A stretch of 64,000 bases of DNA from Craspedostauros australis (GCA_026770025.1 JAMXDE010000029.1:620001-684000), one strand, 5' to 3'; counted from the stretch's first letter, positions 22,237 through 33,775 are shown. Made by a program: numbers and translations. Notes: generated by a model from the letters alone, not told the origin.

Positions 22237-24510
22237 CTATTCTGAGGAGTCCATGGCGTCTTTGCTGCCTGCTTGAGATCCTTCGGGAAGCGGGGATAGT
22301 GCCGCTGAGGGGAAGACAATCGTGCCGTCCGTGGTGGTGGCCGGCATTTCGACGTCATGAAGCGCAGTTGGGTCCGTCGCGAACTGATGTGGGCGTGCTG
22401 CCTTGGTGCGCGTCGTCATGGACATCGCATGGCCTGCGAATTCCACCTGCTGGTGCAATGAGATGTCGGCGAAGGTAGCGAGCGTATTGGATCCCACGGT
22501 GTGATTGTCGCCCGTCTGATTCTTTGGGATGTTGTCCAAGTCGATTTCGATTTTCAGAAGAGGGATGCGTTTGGCACGACCTTCGTCATCGACGGCTCCT
22601 TTCCAGCCCATGTCCTCTGCCATGACGGAGTCCATCGCCTCCATGTCTGCGTGGAGGATGCTTTGGGCGATCTCCGTGTAGTCATCCACCTCGTCCTCAT
22701 CGATACCTGTGACAAAGCCTGTGGCCCAGTCTTCGGTGAAGTTGTCTGTATCCGCCCAGCCTGACGGGGTGAACCAATGATGGCAGTTGCCACCCAGCAG
22801 CTTGAGACACAAGAACGGGAGTTTGGAAATCACCTCTTGAGCCTCGACTTGGCGATCCTCGTGGTATACGAAGTTGGTCCGGAAAGGGTCTGCTCTGTCG
22901 GTGTCGACTGACACGAAGAGGGCATACTCGGGGTTTGCGAACGACCGGAAGTTCATGATCACCTCTCGGAGAGATACGAGGTACACTGACATGGGGACAT
23001 CGAGTTCCTGTACCGATTCAACGCCTTGTGTGAGCATCTTTGCCTCAAAGCGGTGCTGCGCTTTTGCCATGTACTCCAGGCCCAGGAGCTTTTTTGGGGA
23101 CGGGACGAATCGTGGGTCGAGAGCGTCTGGCATGAATCGGAGCTGTTTGCCCAAGACTAGGCTTGCGCCTTTCTCGTTGAAGATGCGTTTCATCGCCGAG
23201 CGACACTCTTTTGCTTTAGAGTGCCCGCACATTACGTGGGCTGCCCGTTGCCTGTCTTTGAATTCCTTCCTTTTTACTTGCCGCCCCGATCGAAGACGGA
23301 TCTCCTTCAGCCTGATTTCGATCTCCATCACCCCTTTCACCTTGCTATGGCCGCCAAGCACTTCTGCTAGGTCCTTGTTGTTCGTGGTGCTGTGGCTTCC
23401 GAAGAGCCAGCCAGCTGAGACGATGGTTTTCTCCTGGATGGCTGACGGCTTCATGTGGATGCCTTCGTCGATCAGGGTGCCGTCGTCATTAAACGAGTCG
23501 AAATCCTTTTTGTGCGCCAAGAGGACACGGGTGAAGATTGTGTTGCCAGTCCTCGCATAGAGGTTCTCGACGAACAGCTTGACTGTTTCTCGGGACTCCC
23601 ATTTTCCGTCTCGCTTCGTCCAGGGCCGTGTTGTTCCGTGGTGCCAGGACATGAATTTGGCGTTGGCGTCGTTTTGGAAGATGAAGTCCACCATGATGTT
23701 GAGGCTATCAATTGCTTGCGCCGGCGCGGTCTTTGATCCATCCCGAGGGGCAGGAAGTCGCAGGTCGACGAAGGTTCTGTGGAAATCGGACAGAGCGTTG
23801 TTGACGGAGTTCCTTGTTTTTTCTGTTGCTTCCCTGCGCAGGTACAGCGTCTCCTTCGTTTTCTGCTTCTTCTTTTGTGCCGGGTTGGGGGAGATCGTTT
23901 TCTCTCCTTCCAAGTTGTCGATGTCAATCTGTTTGTCTTTCATGAACACCAAGCGTGCCGCGATCCAACCGGCCGATTCGTGAGTCTCGCGTAACTGGCC
24001 GCTGTCCCACATGGACGTGAACAGGTTGTCCGTCTTGATGAGGCGCAGGTAGAGGTTGATGGTCCTCGTGTTGAACTCTGGCTCCAGCTTGTGGAGGATG
24101 GCCTTTTCGAAGATGTCCGTCCATTGCGCTGCTTTCACGAGGGGTGGATTGCCCGCCAGTCCTTTGACGAACTTTGTGGCGTCGTGGACGGTGTCGCCTT
24201 CCCCGAAGAGAGTGACGAAGGGTTGGACCAGCCGTGTCGCGAAGTTGCGCTCCTTGAGCATTTTGCGCCATTGTTGTTCCAACGCATGGCTCCACAGCCA
24301 CCCTTCTCTTTTTTTCACACTGGTGTTCCTCGCGGTAGGTGTGGCCACTTCGGTCACTTCCTCGTCCTCGGCGACCTGCGTGTCGTACGGAGCTGCGGTT
24401 TGAACAGGTGGGAGCGAGGTCCTTGCCGGAGGCTTGCCTGGCGGTGGCGGTGGGATTGGGGCCATGTCGTCGACTTTGTGGCTACGGTCACTTCGTTTGT
24501 GTTTCGCCAT
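22237..24510 (-). CDS. LINE ORF1 protein
   Basis: A 757-residue basic protein that precedes ORF2 on the same strand inside the same target-site duplications, so it is the ORF1 (RNA-binding/RNP) product. It starts MAKHKRSDRSHKVDD, has a Pro-rich region (PPPPPGKPP) and a Lys/Arg-rich central part, and is uninterrupted. No CCHC zinc knuckle or RRM was recognised, so nucleic-acid binding is inferred from position and charge only. The ORF1-ORF2 spacing is 678 bp, so ORF2 is not expressed by simple overlap. Confidence 0.8.
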   Translation of the reverse strand: MAKHKRSDRSHKVDDMAPIPPPPPGKPPARTSLPPVQTAAPYDTQVAEDEEVTEVATPTARNTSVKKREGWLWSHALEQQWRKMLKERNFATRLVQPFVTLFGEGDTVHDATKFVKGLAGNPPLVKAAQWTDIFEKAILHKLEPEFNTRTINLYLRLIKTDNLFTSMWDSGQLRETHESAGWIAARLVFMKDKQIDIDNLEGEKTISPNPAQKKKQKTKETLYLRREATEKTRNSVNNALSDFHRTFVDLRLPAPRDGSKTAPAQAIDSLNIMVDFIFQNDANAKFMSWHHGTTRPWTKRDGKWESRETVKLFVENLYARTGNTIFTRVLLAHKKDFDSFNDDGTLIDEGIHMKPSAIQEKTIVSAGWLFGSHSTTNNKDLAEVLGGHSKVKGVMEIEIRLKEIRLRSGRQVKRKEFKDRQRAAHVMCGHSKAKECRSAMKRIFNEKGASLVLGKQLRFMPDALDPRFVPSPKKLLGLEYMAKAQHRFEAKMLTQGVESVQELDVPMSVYLVSLREVIMNFRSFANPEYALFVSVDTDRADPFRTNFVYHEDRQVEAQEVISKLPFLCLKLLGGNCHHWFTPSGWADTDNFTEDWATGFVTGIDEDEVDDYTEIAQSILHADMEAMDSVMAEDMGWKGAVDDEGRAKRIPLLKIEIDLDNIPKNQTGDNHTVGSNTLATFADISLHQQVEFAGHAMSMTTRTKAARPHQFATDPTALHDVEMPATTTDGTIVFPSAALSPLPEGSQAGSKDAMDSSE

Positions 24511-24610
24511 TGTCGGCTTTCCACGCCCAGTACTGGTTTAACGTGTTCTACGTGGGAATTTTTGTACCAGTTCTACGTACGTCTTCGACAGTGGAAGGGT
24601 CACGAGACTG

Positions 24611-24628
24611 TCATACTCAGCCATGCCA
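24611..24628. repeat. LINE target-site duplication, right copy (18 bp)
   Basis: Identical to 16004-16021; immediately abuts the 5' end of the LINE. Confidence 0.9.
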
Positions 24629-24763
24629 GACTTGGCATTCAACAAACACCCATCCATCTATCCATCCCTGCCACGCCACGCCATGCCAATGTGCCTCTAG
24701 AGATAGATAGTATCGACACCTGGGAGATGCTCCATCCTGTCTCATATCACACCAAACAAAGAC

Positions 24764-25540
24764 TGTCCCAGCTGTAGTGGACAACCTGATGGGATCCATC
24801 ACACATTTCCTCACTGTAGCAAAGCAACAGAGTTGTCATTCATTGCAGAACCTCCTATCTGTCGCAGATGTGCGGTGCACCAAGTCATGGGCTTGGCATG
24901 CTATGCTTATGTCACTGATCGTTTCAGCAATGACACCATCATCCTTTGCAACAATTTAATTGGGCATGCATGGTGTATACATTGTTCCTTTGCTCTGTCT
25001 TCACCATCTCATCAGACCACACATTGCCAATGCAAAAACAGCAGGCAAAGCATCCAGCGAAGCATCTGCCAGACACCAATGTACAATGAATTTGTCAGCA
25101 TTATTCAACATGCAGACTGCATTCTGTATTTTGAAACAACTCGCCAATCAGAACACAGCATGCGGCAGGAGCTGAAACATCTGCCAACGATCAACAATGA
25201 GTGGGCGGCTCCAGACAGCAGCTGGAGAGCTTCTGATCACACCCAACAACTTCACGCACGGCTGAGCATCGATCAGAGTATTCTGCCACCACCAGCTATC
25301 AATGCATCAGCAGTGATCCTTGCCAGATGTCATTTGGCAAGCAGTAGTGAATTGGCAGTGATGATTTACAAGAGAGAGAGAGAGGGAGGAGCATCCAGCA
25401 CACCACTTGACCCAACCAGAGAATCCACAGTTTACCCAACCAAGAGATTCCAGAAAAGCATATCCAGAAGAGAGCTGAGCATGCATGTTGGCAAGTTCCG
25501 CTCACGGAAGCCTATGATTGTGGAAGATGGTATTGGTTGA
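24764..25540 (+). CDS. Cys/His-rich ORF fused into LTR-like repeat
   Basis: Open frame of about 258 codons with no stop, with CPSC, HHTFPHC, ICRRC, CIHC and CQC spaced like treble-clef or paired zinc-binding sites in its first third, followed by a polar helical region. The first ATG in frame is at 24833, inside the Cys-rich part, so the true start is missing or lies in an exon not found. The last ~18 codons lie inside the LTR-like repeat that starts at 25486, so the natural C-terminus has been replaced. Likely a fragment of a host or transposon zinc protein; family unknown. Confidence 0.35.
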   Translation, partial: CPSCSGQPDGIHHTFPHCSKATELSFIAEPPICRRCAVHQVMGLACYAYVTDRFSNDTIILCNNLIGHAWCIHCSFALSSPSHQTTHCQCKNSRQSIQRSICQTPMYNEFVSIIQHADCILYFETTRQSEHSMRQELKHLPTINNEWAAPDSSWRASDHTQQLHARLSIDQSILPPPAINASAVILARCHLASSSELAVMIYKREREGGASSTPLDPTRESTVYPTKRFQKSISRRELSMHVGKFRSRKPMIVEDGIG

Positions 25541-25990
25541 TAGTCGTTCGTTTGCTATTTCATTACGTTGGCACTCCAATCCTCTTGGTGTCCATTCGTT
25601 CTCTTGCCTGATGCTCTTGGCGCTTCAATCTGTTTCGTAGATTCAGTCTCCAACTATGAGTCGGTGTGCGAGATGCTCTCTCGCTGCTCTTCGTATTCTC
25701 TCTGTCTCAGCATTATGTGCTTCGTGCTACGCGATACTACATGTTCGATGCGTACTCCGCATTCAACACTCCGTTCATTCAGTACTGGTTCCTACTCCAT
25801 GAGTACTTACCATTTGAAGTTCATCTCCTGTATCCATGATCTTGATGCCCTTTGGTCATCGGATCTTTGCCTCCTGCTCTGACTTGGAGACAGATGTCAA
25901 CGTGGTGACACGATGACATCCTGTTGACGTCAGTAGGCGTCCTTCTGCTCTCCAGATGTCACGTTCCATTGGTGATGCAGCAGGCTGTCA
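25486..25990. repeat. LTR-like dispersed repeat, copy 2 (505 bp)
   Basis: Second copy of the 3037-3540 repeat, same TGTTGG...TGTCA ends and the same order of recognisable blocks (TTGGTTGATAGTCGT, ATTCAGTACTGGTTCC, GACTTGGAGACAGATGTC). Internal retroelement sequence is absent on both sides, so it is probably a solo LTR, although no target duplication could be matched. Confidence 0.6.
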
Positions 25991-28452
25991 GATGATATTG
26001 TCATCTGAGGTTTAGTTGGGAAGTACCTCGAGATTCTCTCGGTACCATCGATGGATGGACAGACGATATTTCCAATTCTCTCAGAAATCGTCGATTGCAA
26101 CTTTCCTCCAGAAATTCTGCTCTTTTTCGTGTGTTCCATTTCCGCTGTAATTCTGACGAATCACATCATACTATTGAAACGAATGTAGTTATACCGTCCA
26201 TACATGAATAAGAGAATAACAGGTGAACGATGCACATACACACGTACATCTTGACATATACACGCATGTACATCTCGACAAAGCTGGATGCTTGAGGTTG
26301 AATGGAGTCCAATGGTGTCAAAGCTTCCTGTTGCTTGCGCAAGGCCACCACAACATTGCTCCAACACTCTTTCCAACACCAACAATCATACACTTTTCAA
26401 AGGATCTCTGCCCATTGAATGTAGAGGAAAGATCCCAACCTGGATGCCAACGCCGGAACTTGTACAAGGATGGATGATCTTCATGGATGAATAGATGGGT
26501 GGGTGGGTCCTGTGCTGTGGCCAATATGGCATGCCCACCACCAAAGCAGATGCCCCATGAGTGAAGTTGCCAAAGCTGCAATCTTGAATTCAACCCATAT
26601 TGCAGGCCACAGTGGTGACTGTGACCGACAGCAGCGTGTTTACGCCATTGTAATCAGCATTGTCATTTTTGTTATTGGTTTGCTGTGATGTGCGCATGTG
26701 TTGCATATGGCCGGTGTGCCAAGTATTGTGTACATTTGTAGCGTGAACTCATCCTGCTAGCGAGCACAGACCTGTGGGTACTTGTACTCGACGACAGCAC
26801 CGATGCCATTGTCGATCTTGATGCCGATGTTGTTGTTGTTGTTTTCTGGTGCCACACAAAGACCCAGAATCTCACTCACAACTGTGTTCACAAAGTCACA
26901 GCTGACGACATGATACCAAAACGGATGCTACCGACAGAAGTATCTCAACAGCCAACTGCTGTGTCGCCGTTCACATCAAAGGAACACTTCTGTCCTTGTT
27001 TTGTTGGGATTTTGTAGAAAACGATGTTGTCAATTTTTCGTATGTCTTGGTACTGCTGCGGAAGTACTAGTATTAAACGACAACAATACTGAGCATACGA
27101 TAGTACCATCGAAACGATATCATGACCGTATCGGTCGGAATCGTCGTTCTGTTACGACAATGCAGTTTGTCGCCTCGAGATACTCAAACGGAGATACTGC
27201 ACGTAAATAATTGCAGTTTATTTGCTCAATACGTGATTTCTGAGAAAGTGTCAAAGTTCCACAATTCCTCGTGCGAAACCAACCACGCAATCCCACCGCC
27301 TCTGTCAGCGTTCACAACGAGAATCGATCCGACAGGGAACAGATCGTCTGCGTCACATGGTTCCAAATGAGAACCCCAAGCGCAACAAAGCTGGGGAAAA
27401 TTGACCCAAACTCCCCTCAATTCACCCTTCAATGGGATGGCTTGCTCGTCGAAGTGATAAAGTCTAAGCCATTTGATTGGCTGGGGTCGCCGGCCATGCC
27501 AAAAAATAGCCACTCGAACCCCTCTGATGTCACACCCTGTCCCTTGCGAGTGCCGATCATCCAACCAAAGCCACGCACAAGGGAGGAATGGTCTTCCACA
27601 CAATCTTCGACTTGTTGTGAATCAACCATGATGCAAGTACACGTAGTCCGCAGTTCGTAGATCGTAGATCGTAGTCCAGAGGTAGTAGAATAGTACAAAC
27701 AACTACATGATCCATTCGCACGACCAGAAAGAGAGAGAGAGAGAGAGATGGAGCAAATGAAACTTGTTCATAATTGATGAGGTTGACGCCTTTGTCTTTG
27801 ATGCAGACTCATGTTCCTTCAAAGAGAAAGGCGCAGAACAACAGCTCCCCTCCCCCAACCTTCTTTCCATTCGATTGTTCTCTACCATGTGCGGTGCTCA
27901 ACGATTGCCATGCTTCTCTGGTTGCCGACTCGTTTCTTTCTCCTCTCCTGCAACCACGGTGCATTCAGTCAACCTTGTCTTGGTTGGATGTTTCCAAAAT
28001 GCATCATCTCCTCATGGCAGAGTGTCGTCTTGCGTAGCCCAGCATCACGTTACAATCAATACGACGGATACGATAGATCTCTGTCATGCTCTTCAGACAC
28101 TCGTATCCTCTGTGCGTTTTGCAACTCGCCATGACCACGAGGCTGTTCATCGAATGGGCGGAAAGCAGTTGCGATACGACCAAAGTACCAGCGGGAAGTC
28201 TTGCAGAACAACATGATGCCATCCGTTATACTTGCAAACCATCCTCCATCCGCCACCCTCCATCAGTTTTCGAAAGATCGCATCAACTCAACTCAGCCAA
28301 ACTCAACTCAGCTCGACTCAACCCACAAACAGAGCACATCGCTCCCAATAGCACAGAATCACACAAGAGACCAACAATCTTTCATCTTCAACAACGCCGT
28401 TTGCGACAACCTCAAACGATCTTCAGCCGTCCTTTTGTTCCCACAGATCTTG
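25991..28452. other. Intergenic region without a confident gene
   Basis: Contains only short ORFs. The longest on either strand around 27226-27700 (about 125 residues each way) overlap antisense and show no domain. A short GA-rich microsatellite lies at about 27728-27750. A 17-bp string GCCACTCGAACCCCTCT near 27510 recurs near 15320 but is too short to define a repeat. Confidence 0.35.
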
Positions 28453-28859
28453 GGGGGGGGGGAAAGACGGTAATTTTGCATTTCCCATGATAAGGCAACA
28501 ACAGTTTCTTCCATAATCAGCAGTTCAAAAGTCAAAAACCAAACTGAAAATTTGCCATCTTTCAGCATTCTTCCTGTCAGTTGTTTGCACAATCATCCTG
28601 ATTTATGCAAAACCCAGATTCGTAGCTCCATTTTTGACTTTTACACCCTGTTGCCTGATCGTGTGTGTTGTCCGGACATTCCTCATTGTCATGGCCAACT
28701 TGTGCTTCCTTCTACTCTCCCACTACCCACACAATGTCATTCTTCTTGTGGTACAAATCAACCATTCAGTACTTCCTCGTTTGTTCCGACTATCATGAGC
28801 ACACTACATCCACAATAGATTCTTCAAAGGTGTGTATCTATTTCTCACGTGGTTGCTGC

Positions 28860-31374
28860 TTAGTTTGTTGTGTCATGCTCGTTTCCATCACTGCCCCCAT
28901 TGTCACCCTGCCTCTCTCCATCTCCGGTCATGTCCATTGCCTCGTCAACATTCAATGGTGCTGTTGGGTCCTGCACTATCTCAACATCTTCGACCAACGA
29001 GTTGTTGGTTGTTGGCCCATCCCCTCCGCCTTCAGGTTGGTTTGGCGCCTCCTGACTGGTCATCTGAGCTCCTGCACTGCCTGCGGATTGCCTCACATTC
29101 TCTCCTTCCGGATTCTGATTCGTATTTACAGCTGTGGACCCCGCTGTGATGGTGGTTGTTGCAGTTGCAAGGTTGGTTGCTTCTGCTGCTGCTGCTCCCA
29201 CCGCTGCTGCCTCTGTCAGTTTGTTGGCTTGGTCCGCAAGGACCAGCATTCCTTCACATGGATCAACATCTCGTGGTGGTGGAGGAGACATCTGAGCTGT
29301 TGTTGTTGCCAATATTCCTTCCTCCCGTCCGTGTGGAAGGATCTGTCCTGTGCTGAGTTGCTGCGGATTCGTTGACTGCATGTTGCCCGTCCCAGTCTGA
29401 CCATTCTGCGTCGTTGCCAGGTGCTGGACTGATCCTTGGCCCTTTACGAAATACGGTCTGGTGAGGTCGTCCATTTTGTTGAAGACGCCATCAGGAAGGT
29501 TTCTGGCAGCCTCGTCGGAAGCTGTACCACCAGTCACCACCATTCCCGGACGGCTCTGGTTGAGCTGTCCTTGCCGTCTCAGCTCTGCCCTTTCTCTGGC
29601 AGCCTGCTTTCGCAGTGCCACCCTCAGCTCAAGTTCGGCCACCCTCCCAACCTGGCATTCGAGTTGGGCTTCCAACACCTGAGTCACCTGCGTCGTGACT
29701 GATTGATCGTCTCCATGAAGCATGTTGCGTGCTCCAAGGGTGCGGAGATTCTGTGTCGTTCTTGGCGATTGGAAGCCTTGTTGAATGCGGCTGCCCATTG
29801 GGCTCCTGGGTTGCAAGGGTTGTGGCCATGGGGTCACCTTCTGGGCATTGCTGGCAGATGGTGGGTTTCTGGAGTTGCTGTTGTTGTCCGTGTATTGGGG
29901 GATTCTGTGTGACTGTGAAGGTAGCATTTGTGACTTGGCCCCTTTGTCGATGGCATTGGTTCCGTCTGAGTTGAAACCAAGTGCATGCATTTTTGAAAAC
30001 CTGCACGTCATTCCCACAGTCGTTGGCTTCTCCTTCACCCTCGTCGACAAGATGAGGACTTTACGTGGTTCCCCATTGTTGTCTGGCATCACATGATTGA
30101 GCCAGACAACGCCCCCCAGCGTGCCGCAAGCGGATGGGCAGAACATGGTGTCGATAGCGAAGGGCATCGGCACGAGCATTTCGCACCAGTGCCCCTTTGC
30201 AAAACCGACCTTCTGCATTTGCAGGTCGTGTGCTTGTGCCTTCTGTGCTGCGTCAACGAAGCGGGTCGCCTGAAGGTTGCAAATGGCCTTTGCAATACCC
30301 CCCTTTGCTCCAATGGCCACTGGAGGCCGATACTTCAGCACCACAAAGGGCCGAGGCACCCCACCCACTTCGCGATATTGAATGGTCAGCTGTGTATCCT
30401 GCTGGATGGTGGCTGCAGGCATGTAGAAGTCGATGCTGATCATCCGGAATGCCTCTCCCTTCGGCCTCCACAATTGTGTAGTGTAGAAGACGTCCACATG
30501 TGTTGGGACGGAAGAGAACTGGGCGACGCGAGAGTTCTCGGCCATGTCAAAGAAATGACCATATCTTGCTGTCAGTGAGTTGTATGGTGGAGGGCCTGCC
30601 ATGCCCACAACTTCAATGTCATCATCGAAGTCCATATCTCGACCAAACACTGATGAAAGTTCCTCGCCAAAGTCGCCCATGGCCCAGTCATCATTGAGGA
30701 AGGCAACATTTGGGAACGACCCATTGGTGTTTGATGCCATTTGCGAAGATGGGTTTTGATCCCCTTCTCCATGGCAGCTCTTGTCTGTGTTGGTGGCAGC
30801 GTTTTCGGAGAATGCTGTCATTGTGGGTGTTGTTGTGGTTTCCGCGATGGCCTTTGCAGGAGGGGATTTCGAGGGCTTTGTGTTGTCGAAGCCCTCTGGC
30901 TCATCGATGGGGCGAAGATGCATGCCCAAGTTACCTGATGCGTCTGGATTGAAGCGTCCATTTGCTGCCAAAACCCTCACAAAAGCAAACAGATGAAGAG
31001 ATCGAGTGGTTGCTTGTGAGTTGTGATGTGTTTGTGCAGCATGATCAAAGCAAAGTTTGAGAACAAGAAATGCAACAGGGTGATCGCCACCACCCCCAAA
31101 CGAATGTGTCCGTTGAGTGGTCGGGCCCACACGTCGCCTGCATTGGAGTTGACTTACCAAAGAAGATCTTGTTCTTCACGAGCGTTTTCTTCAGCGTCAC
31201 ATACCCTTTGATGAAGTTCTTTGCTGGATACTTTGCGAGGGTTGGATACTTGTCTCGGATGTGGCAAGGCTCCCACATCCACAAGTTGGGATCAGCTGCA
31301 AGCTCACGGATGAGGAGCTTGGCGTCGACTCCCTTTTTCAAGAAGCGAGGGGCTCGTTTCCTTGGTGGCGTCAT
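28860..31374 (-). CDS. Harbinger partner protein, two exons (novel family)
   Basis: Exon 1 31158-31374 and exon 2 28860-30964 join in phase 1 (donor GTAAGT, acceptor TTTTGGCAG) to give about 773 residues. Exon 1 encodes a small domain beginning MTPPRKRAPRFLKKGVDAKL with DPNLWMW, YPTLAKYP and a Lys-rich end (TLKKTLVKNKIFF). Exon 2 holds a conserved block (LWRPKGEAFRMISIDFYMP ... VLKYRPPVAI ... EMLVPMPFAIDTMFC ... GGVVWLNHV), then a coiled coil (LEAQLECQVGRVAELELRVA) and a Gln/Asn/Thr-rich tail. Harbinger elements normally encode a Myb/SANT-like partner that binds DNA and escorts the transposase; no Myb signature is visible here, so equivalence is inferred from position. A decayed paralogue lies at 56938-59700. 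Confidence 0.75.
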
Positions 31375-31920
31375 GATCGGAGGTTGGTTGTGTTTCTGAT
31401 TTGTGTGACAAAGGGCACCTCTGCTCAACTCAAGGCTCCATTGAAGTGCACTTGCGAGAGAGCAGCAGTGTTTGGCGCAATGGATGTGTGTACGTTGGCG
31501 TGATGTGCCATGGGGTGCTGCTGTGTGGTTGCCAAGGACATGGAAGATGTTGTGCTTCGCAACGAGCAAACAACCATTGCAGCAATTTCTTGCCGACGAC
31601 GCATTACGTGCGCTGGTGACGCGTGCTGGTGTCTTGCACACACACGTACAATGATTGTAATTCGTGGCCATCTGAACATCAGAAAAGAAATGTCAAGAGA
31701 TACTTGCATTGGCTTGAAGTGTTTTTTGTGTTCCTGTCCGTGGCGAAAGACACCGGCGCCCAAGAAGGGTGTACTGTTCCCCGTACAAACTGTAATAATG
31801 GCCGATGTCAAAGGGGCGTAACCAAGTTGCTGCAAGCGCGAAAAGTCATTCGCGGGATGGCGACAACGCGAAGGAGGGCCAATGTTCGTCTTCGGAACCA
31901 CAATGCGTAGGTACAGCATC
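31375..31920. other. Upstream region of partner gene
   Basis: Between the partner gene start and the 48-bp array. Presumed promoter; ORFs here are short and featureless. Confidence 0.35.
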
Positions 31921-32415
31921 GGTCCTTCGTTCACAAGGCACTTTTTACGCTTGCGTTGAAAGCGTACTTGGTCCTACGATGACAATGCACTTTTTGCGCT
32001 TCTGTTAAAGGCATAATCGGTCCTACGATCACAACGCACTTTTGCGCTTCTGGTAAAGGCATACTTGGTCCTACGATCACAACGCACTTTTGCGCTTCTG
32101 TTAAAGGCATACTTGGTCCTACGATGACAATGCACTTTTTGCGCTTCTGTTAAAGGCATAATCGGTCCTACGATCACAACGCACTTTTGCGCTTCTGGTA
32201 AAGGCATACTTGGTCCTATGATCACAACGCACTTTTGCGCTTCTGTTAAAGGCATAATCGGTCCTACGATCACAACGCACTTTTGCGCTTCTGGTAAAGG
32301 CATACTTGGTCCTATGATCATAACGCACTTTTGCGCTCCTGTTAAAGGCATAATCGGTCCTACGATCATAACGCACTTTTGCGCTTCTATTAAAGGCATA
32401 ATCGGTCCTCTTCAT
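31921..32415. repeat. 48-bp minisatellite with alternating A/B units
   Basis: About ten tandem units built on GGTCCTACGATCACAACGCA plus CTTTTGCGCTTCTGGTAAAGGCATA split over neighbouring positions. Two unit types alternate: one with ATAATCGG and CTTCTGTTAAAG, one with ATACTTGG and CTTCTGGTAAAG, so the true period is often a 96-bp dimer. Two units carry an extra T and shift by one base. The 48-bp length keeps one frame open on the minus strand (repeating MPLTEAQKC), but this is a by-product of period length, not a gene. Confidence 0.9.
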
Positions 32416-33000
32416 ACGCAATATTTGAGTGTATGGAGCGCGGGAAAGGATGAATTAACGTCTATGCCGGGTTCACAAGGGCTAATTTGGCCTTATGAAT
32501 CACTTTTTGAGGGTGAAAATTGCGTTATGACCACTCCATAAGGGCAATATTCACCGTTTGGATTGGTGTCATGAAGCACTTAAAATGATGCCTGTGTGAT
32601 AAGGAATATATTGGACTTACGAATACGGCGTGTTGGTCACATTGGATAGGCATAGCGCTTCATATTGAGTCGAAGTAGTCGTAGCATCCAATTCAGTCTT
32701 ATGATGGCTCCATAGTGTCAAAAACACCTCTATGGATAGAATTATAAGCGCTGTTTTGGCCTTATGGACGGCTTCAAAAGCACTATTTGCGTCTTATGCA
32801 TAACTGCTGTGAGGACGAAACAAAATTGAGTCTATGTTGTAAGACTCATCGCGTCCTTATGGAAAGCGCATAAGGGTCAGAAATGCATCTGATTCTGGCC
32901 CATAGCCGCCAATATTGCTTTAACGCGGGCTTATAAGGGCAGATTTGCACCTATGTTTATGTGATAGGCGCAGTTTAATCCATATGAATAGCATGATAAG
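32416..33000. repeat. Degenerate satellite between the two arrays
   Basis: Diverged repeats rich in CTTATG, CATAAG and GGCTTATG words, apparently decayed relatives of the 58-61-bp array to the right. No gene. Confidence 0.5.
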
Positions 33001-33775
33001 ACCGAGTCTATGTCAGTAGTGAATGCTCTATGAACATAAGCAGATGGCTTATGCGGATAAGAAATAATCTTATCTGGTAGTGAATGCTCTATGAACATAA
33101 GCAGATGGCTTATGCGGATAAGAAATAATCTTATCCGGTAGTGAATGCTCTATGAACATAAGCAGATGGCTTATACGGATAAGAAATAATCTTATCCGGT
33201 AGTGAATGCTCTATGAACCAAATGGAGGGCTTGTATGGATAAGAACTGATCTGTGCTATTGATAAATCTGTGCCATTGATAAACGCTCTTTCCACCCAAT
33301 GGAGGGCTTGTACGGATAAGACCGGATCTGTGTCATTATAAACGCTCTTTCCACCCAATGGAGGGCTTGTACGGATAAGACCGGATCTGTGTCATTATAA
33401 ACGCTCTTTCCACCCAATGGAGGGCTTGTATGGATAACAACTAATCTGCATCTGTAGTAAACGTTTTTCCACCAAATGGAGGGCTTGTATGGATAAGAAC
33501 TAATCTGTGCTGTTGATAAACGCTCTTTGAACCAAATGGAGGGCTTGTATGAATTGGAACGCTCCTGTGTCATTGATAAACGCTCTTTCCACTAAATGGA
33601 GGGCTTGTACGGACAAGAACGAATCTGTCCCTGTCATGAACGCCGTTGGAATCAAATGGAGGGCTTGTATGGATCGGAATGCTCCTGTGTCATTGATATA
33701 CTATGTTCCAACCAAATGGATGGCTTGCGCGGAAAGGGACTGAATATGTATCCATGTTATAAGCCTCGATTTGTC
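33001..33775. repeat. 58-61-bp minisatellite
   Basis: Thirteen or so tandem units. The first three steps are exactly 61 bp apart (GTGAATGCT at 33019, 33080, 33141, 33202), two are 58 bp (33283, 33341, 33399) and the remainder are 60 bp (33459, 33519, 33579, 33639, 33699). Shared core CAAATGGAGGGCTTGTA(T/C)GGATAAG. Most units keep CTTGTATGGATAAG or GCTTATGCGGATAAG. Confidence 0.9.

Larger units (their letters stand above)
16022..24610 (-). mobile_element. Full-length non-LTR retrotransposon (LINE), 8,589 bp
   Basis: Reading on the minus strand, the element starts at 24610 with a ~100-bp 5' UTR. ORF1 (22237-24510) comes next, then a 678-bp spacer containing an A12 run, then an apurinic-like endonuclease plus reverse transcriptase plus RNase H coding region (16125-21558), and a ~100-bp 3' UTR ending in a TTATTATTAT tail. 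A perfect 18-bp direct repeat flanks both ends, typical of target-primed reverse transcription, and shows that neither end is truncated. The perfect repeat indicates recent insertion. Two apparent coding lesions are present (frameshift at 19798-19805, RNase H Glu-to-Lys). Confidence 0.92.

Noticed and set aside
31974-32421. ORF of repeating MPLTEAQKC 16-mers
   Set aside because: Follows automatically from a 48-bp period; the frame breaks where units have an extra base, and no start context or flanking coding sequence exists.
31921-33775. Regular repeats suggesting a CRISPR array
   Set aside because: Units are contiguous tandem copies without unique spacers, in a eukaryotic genome without cas genes.
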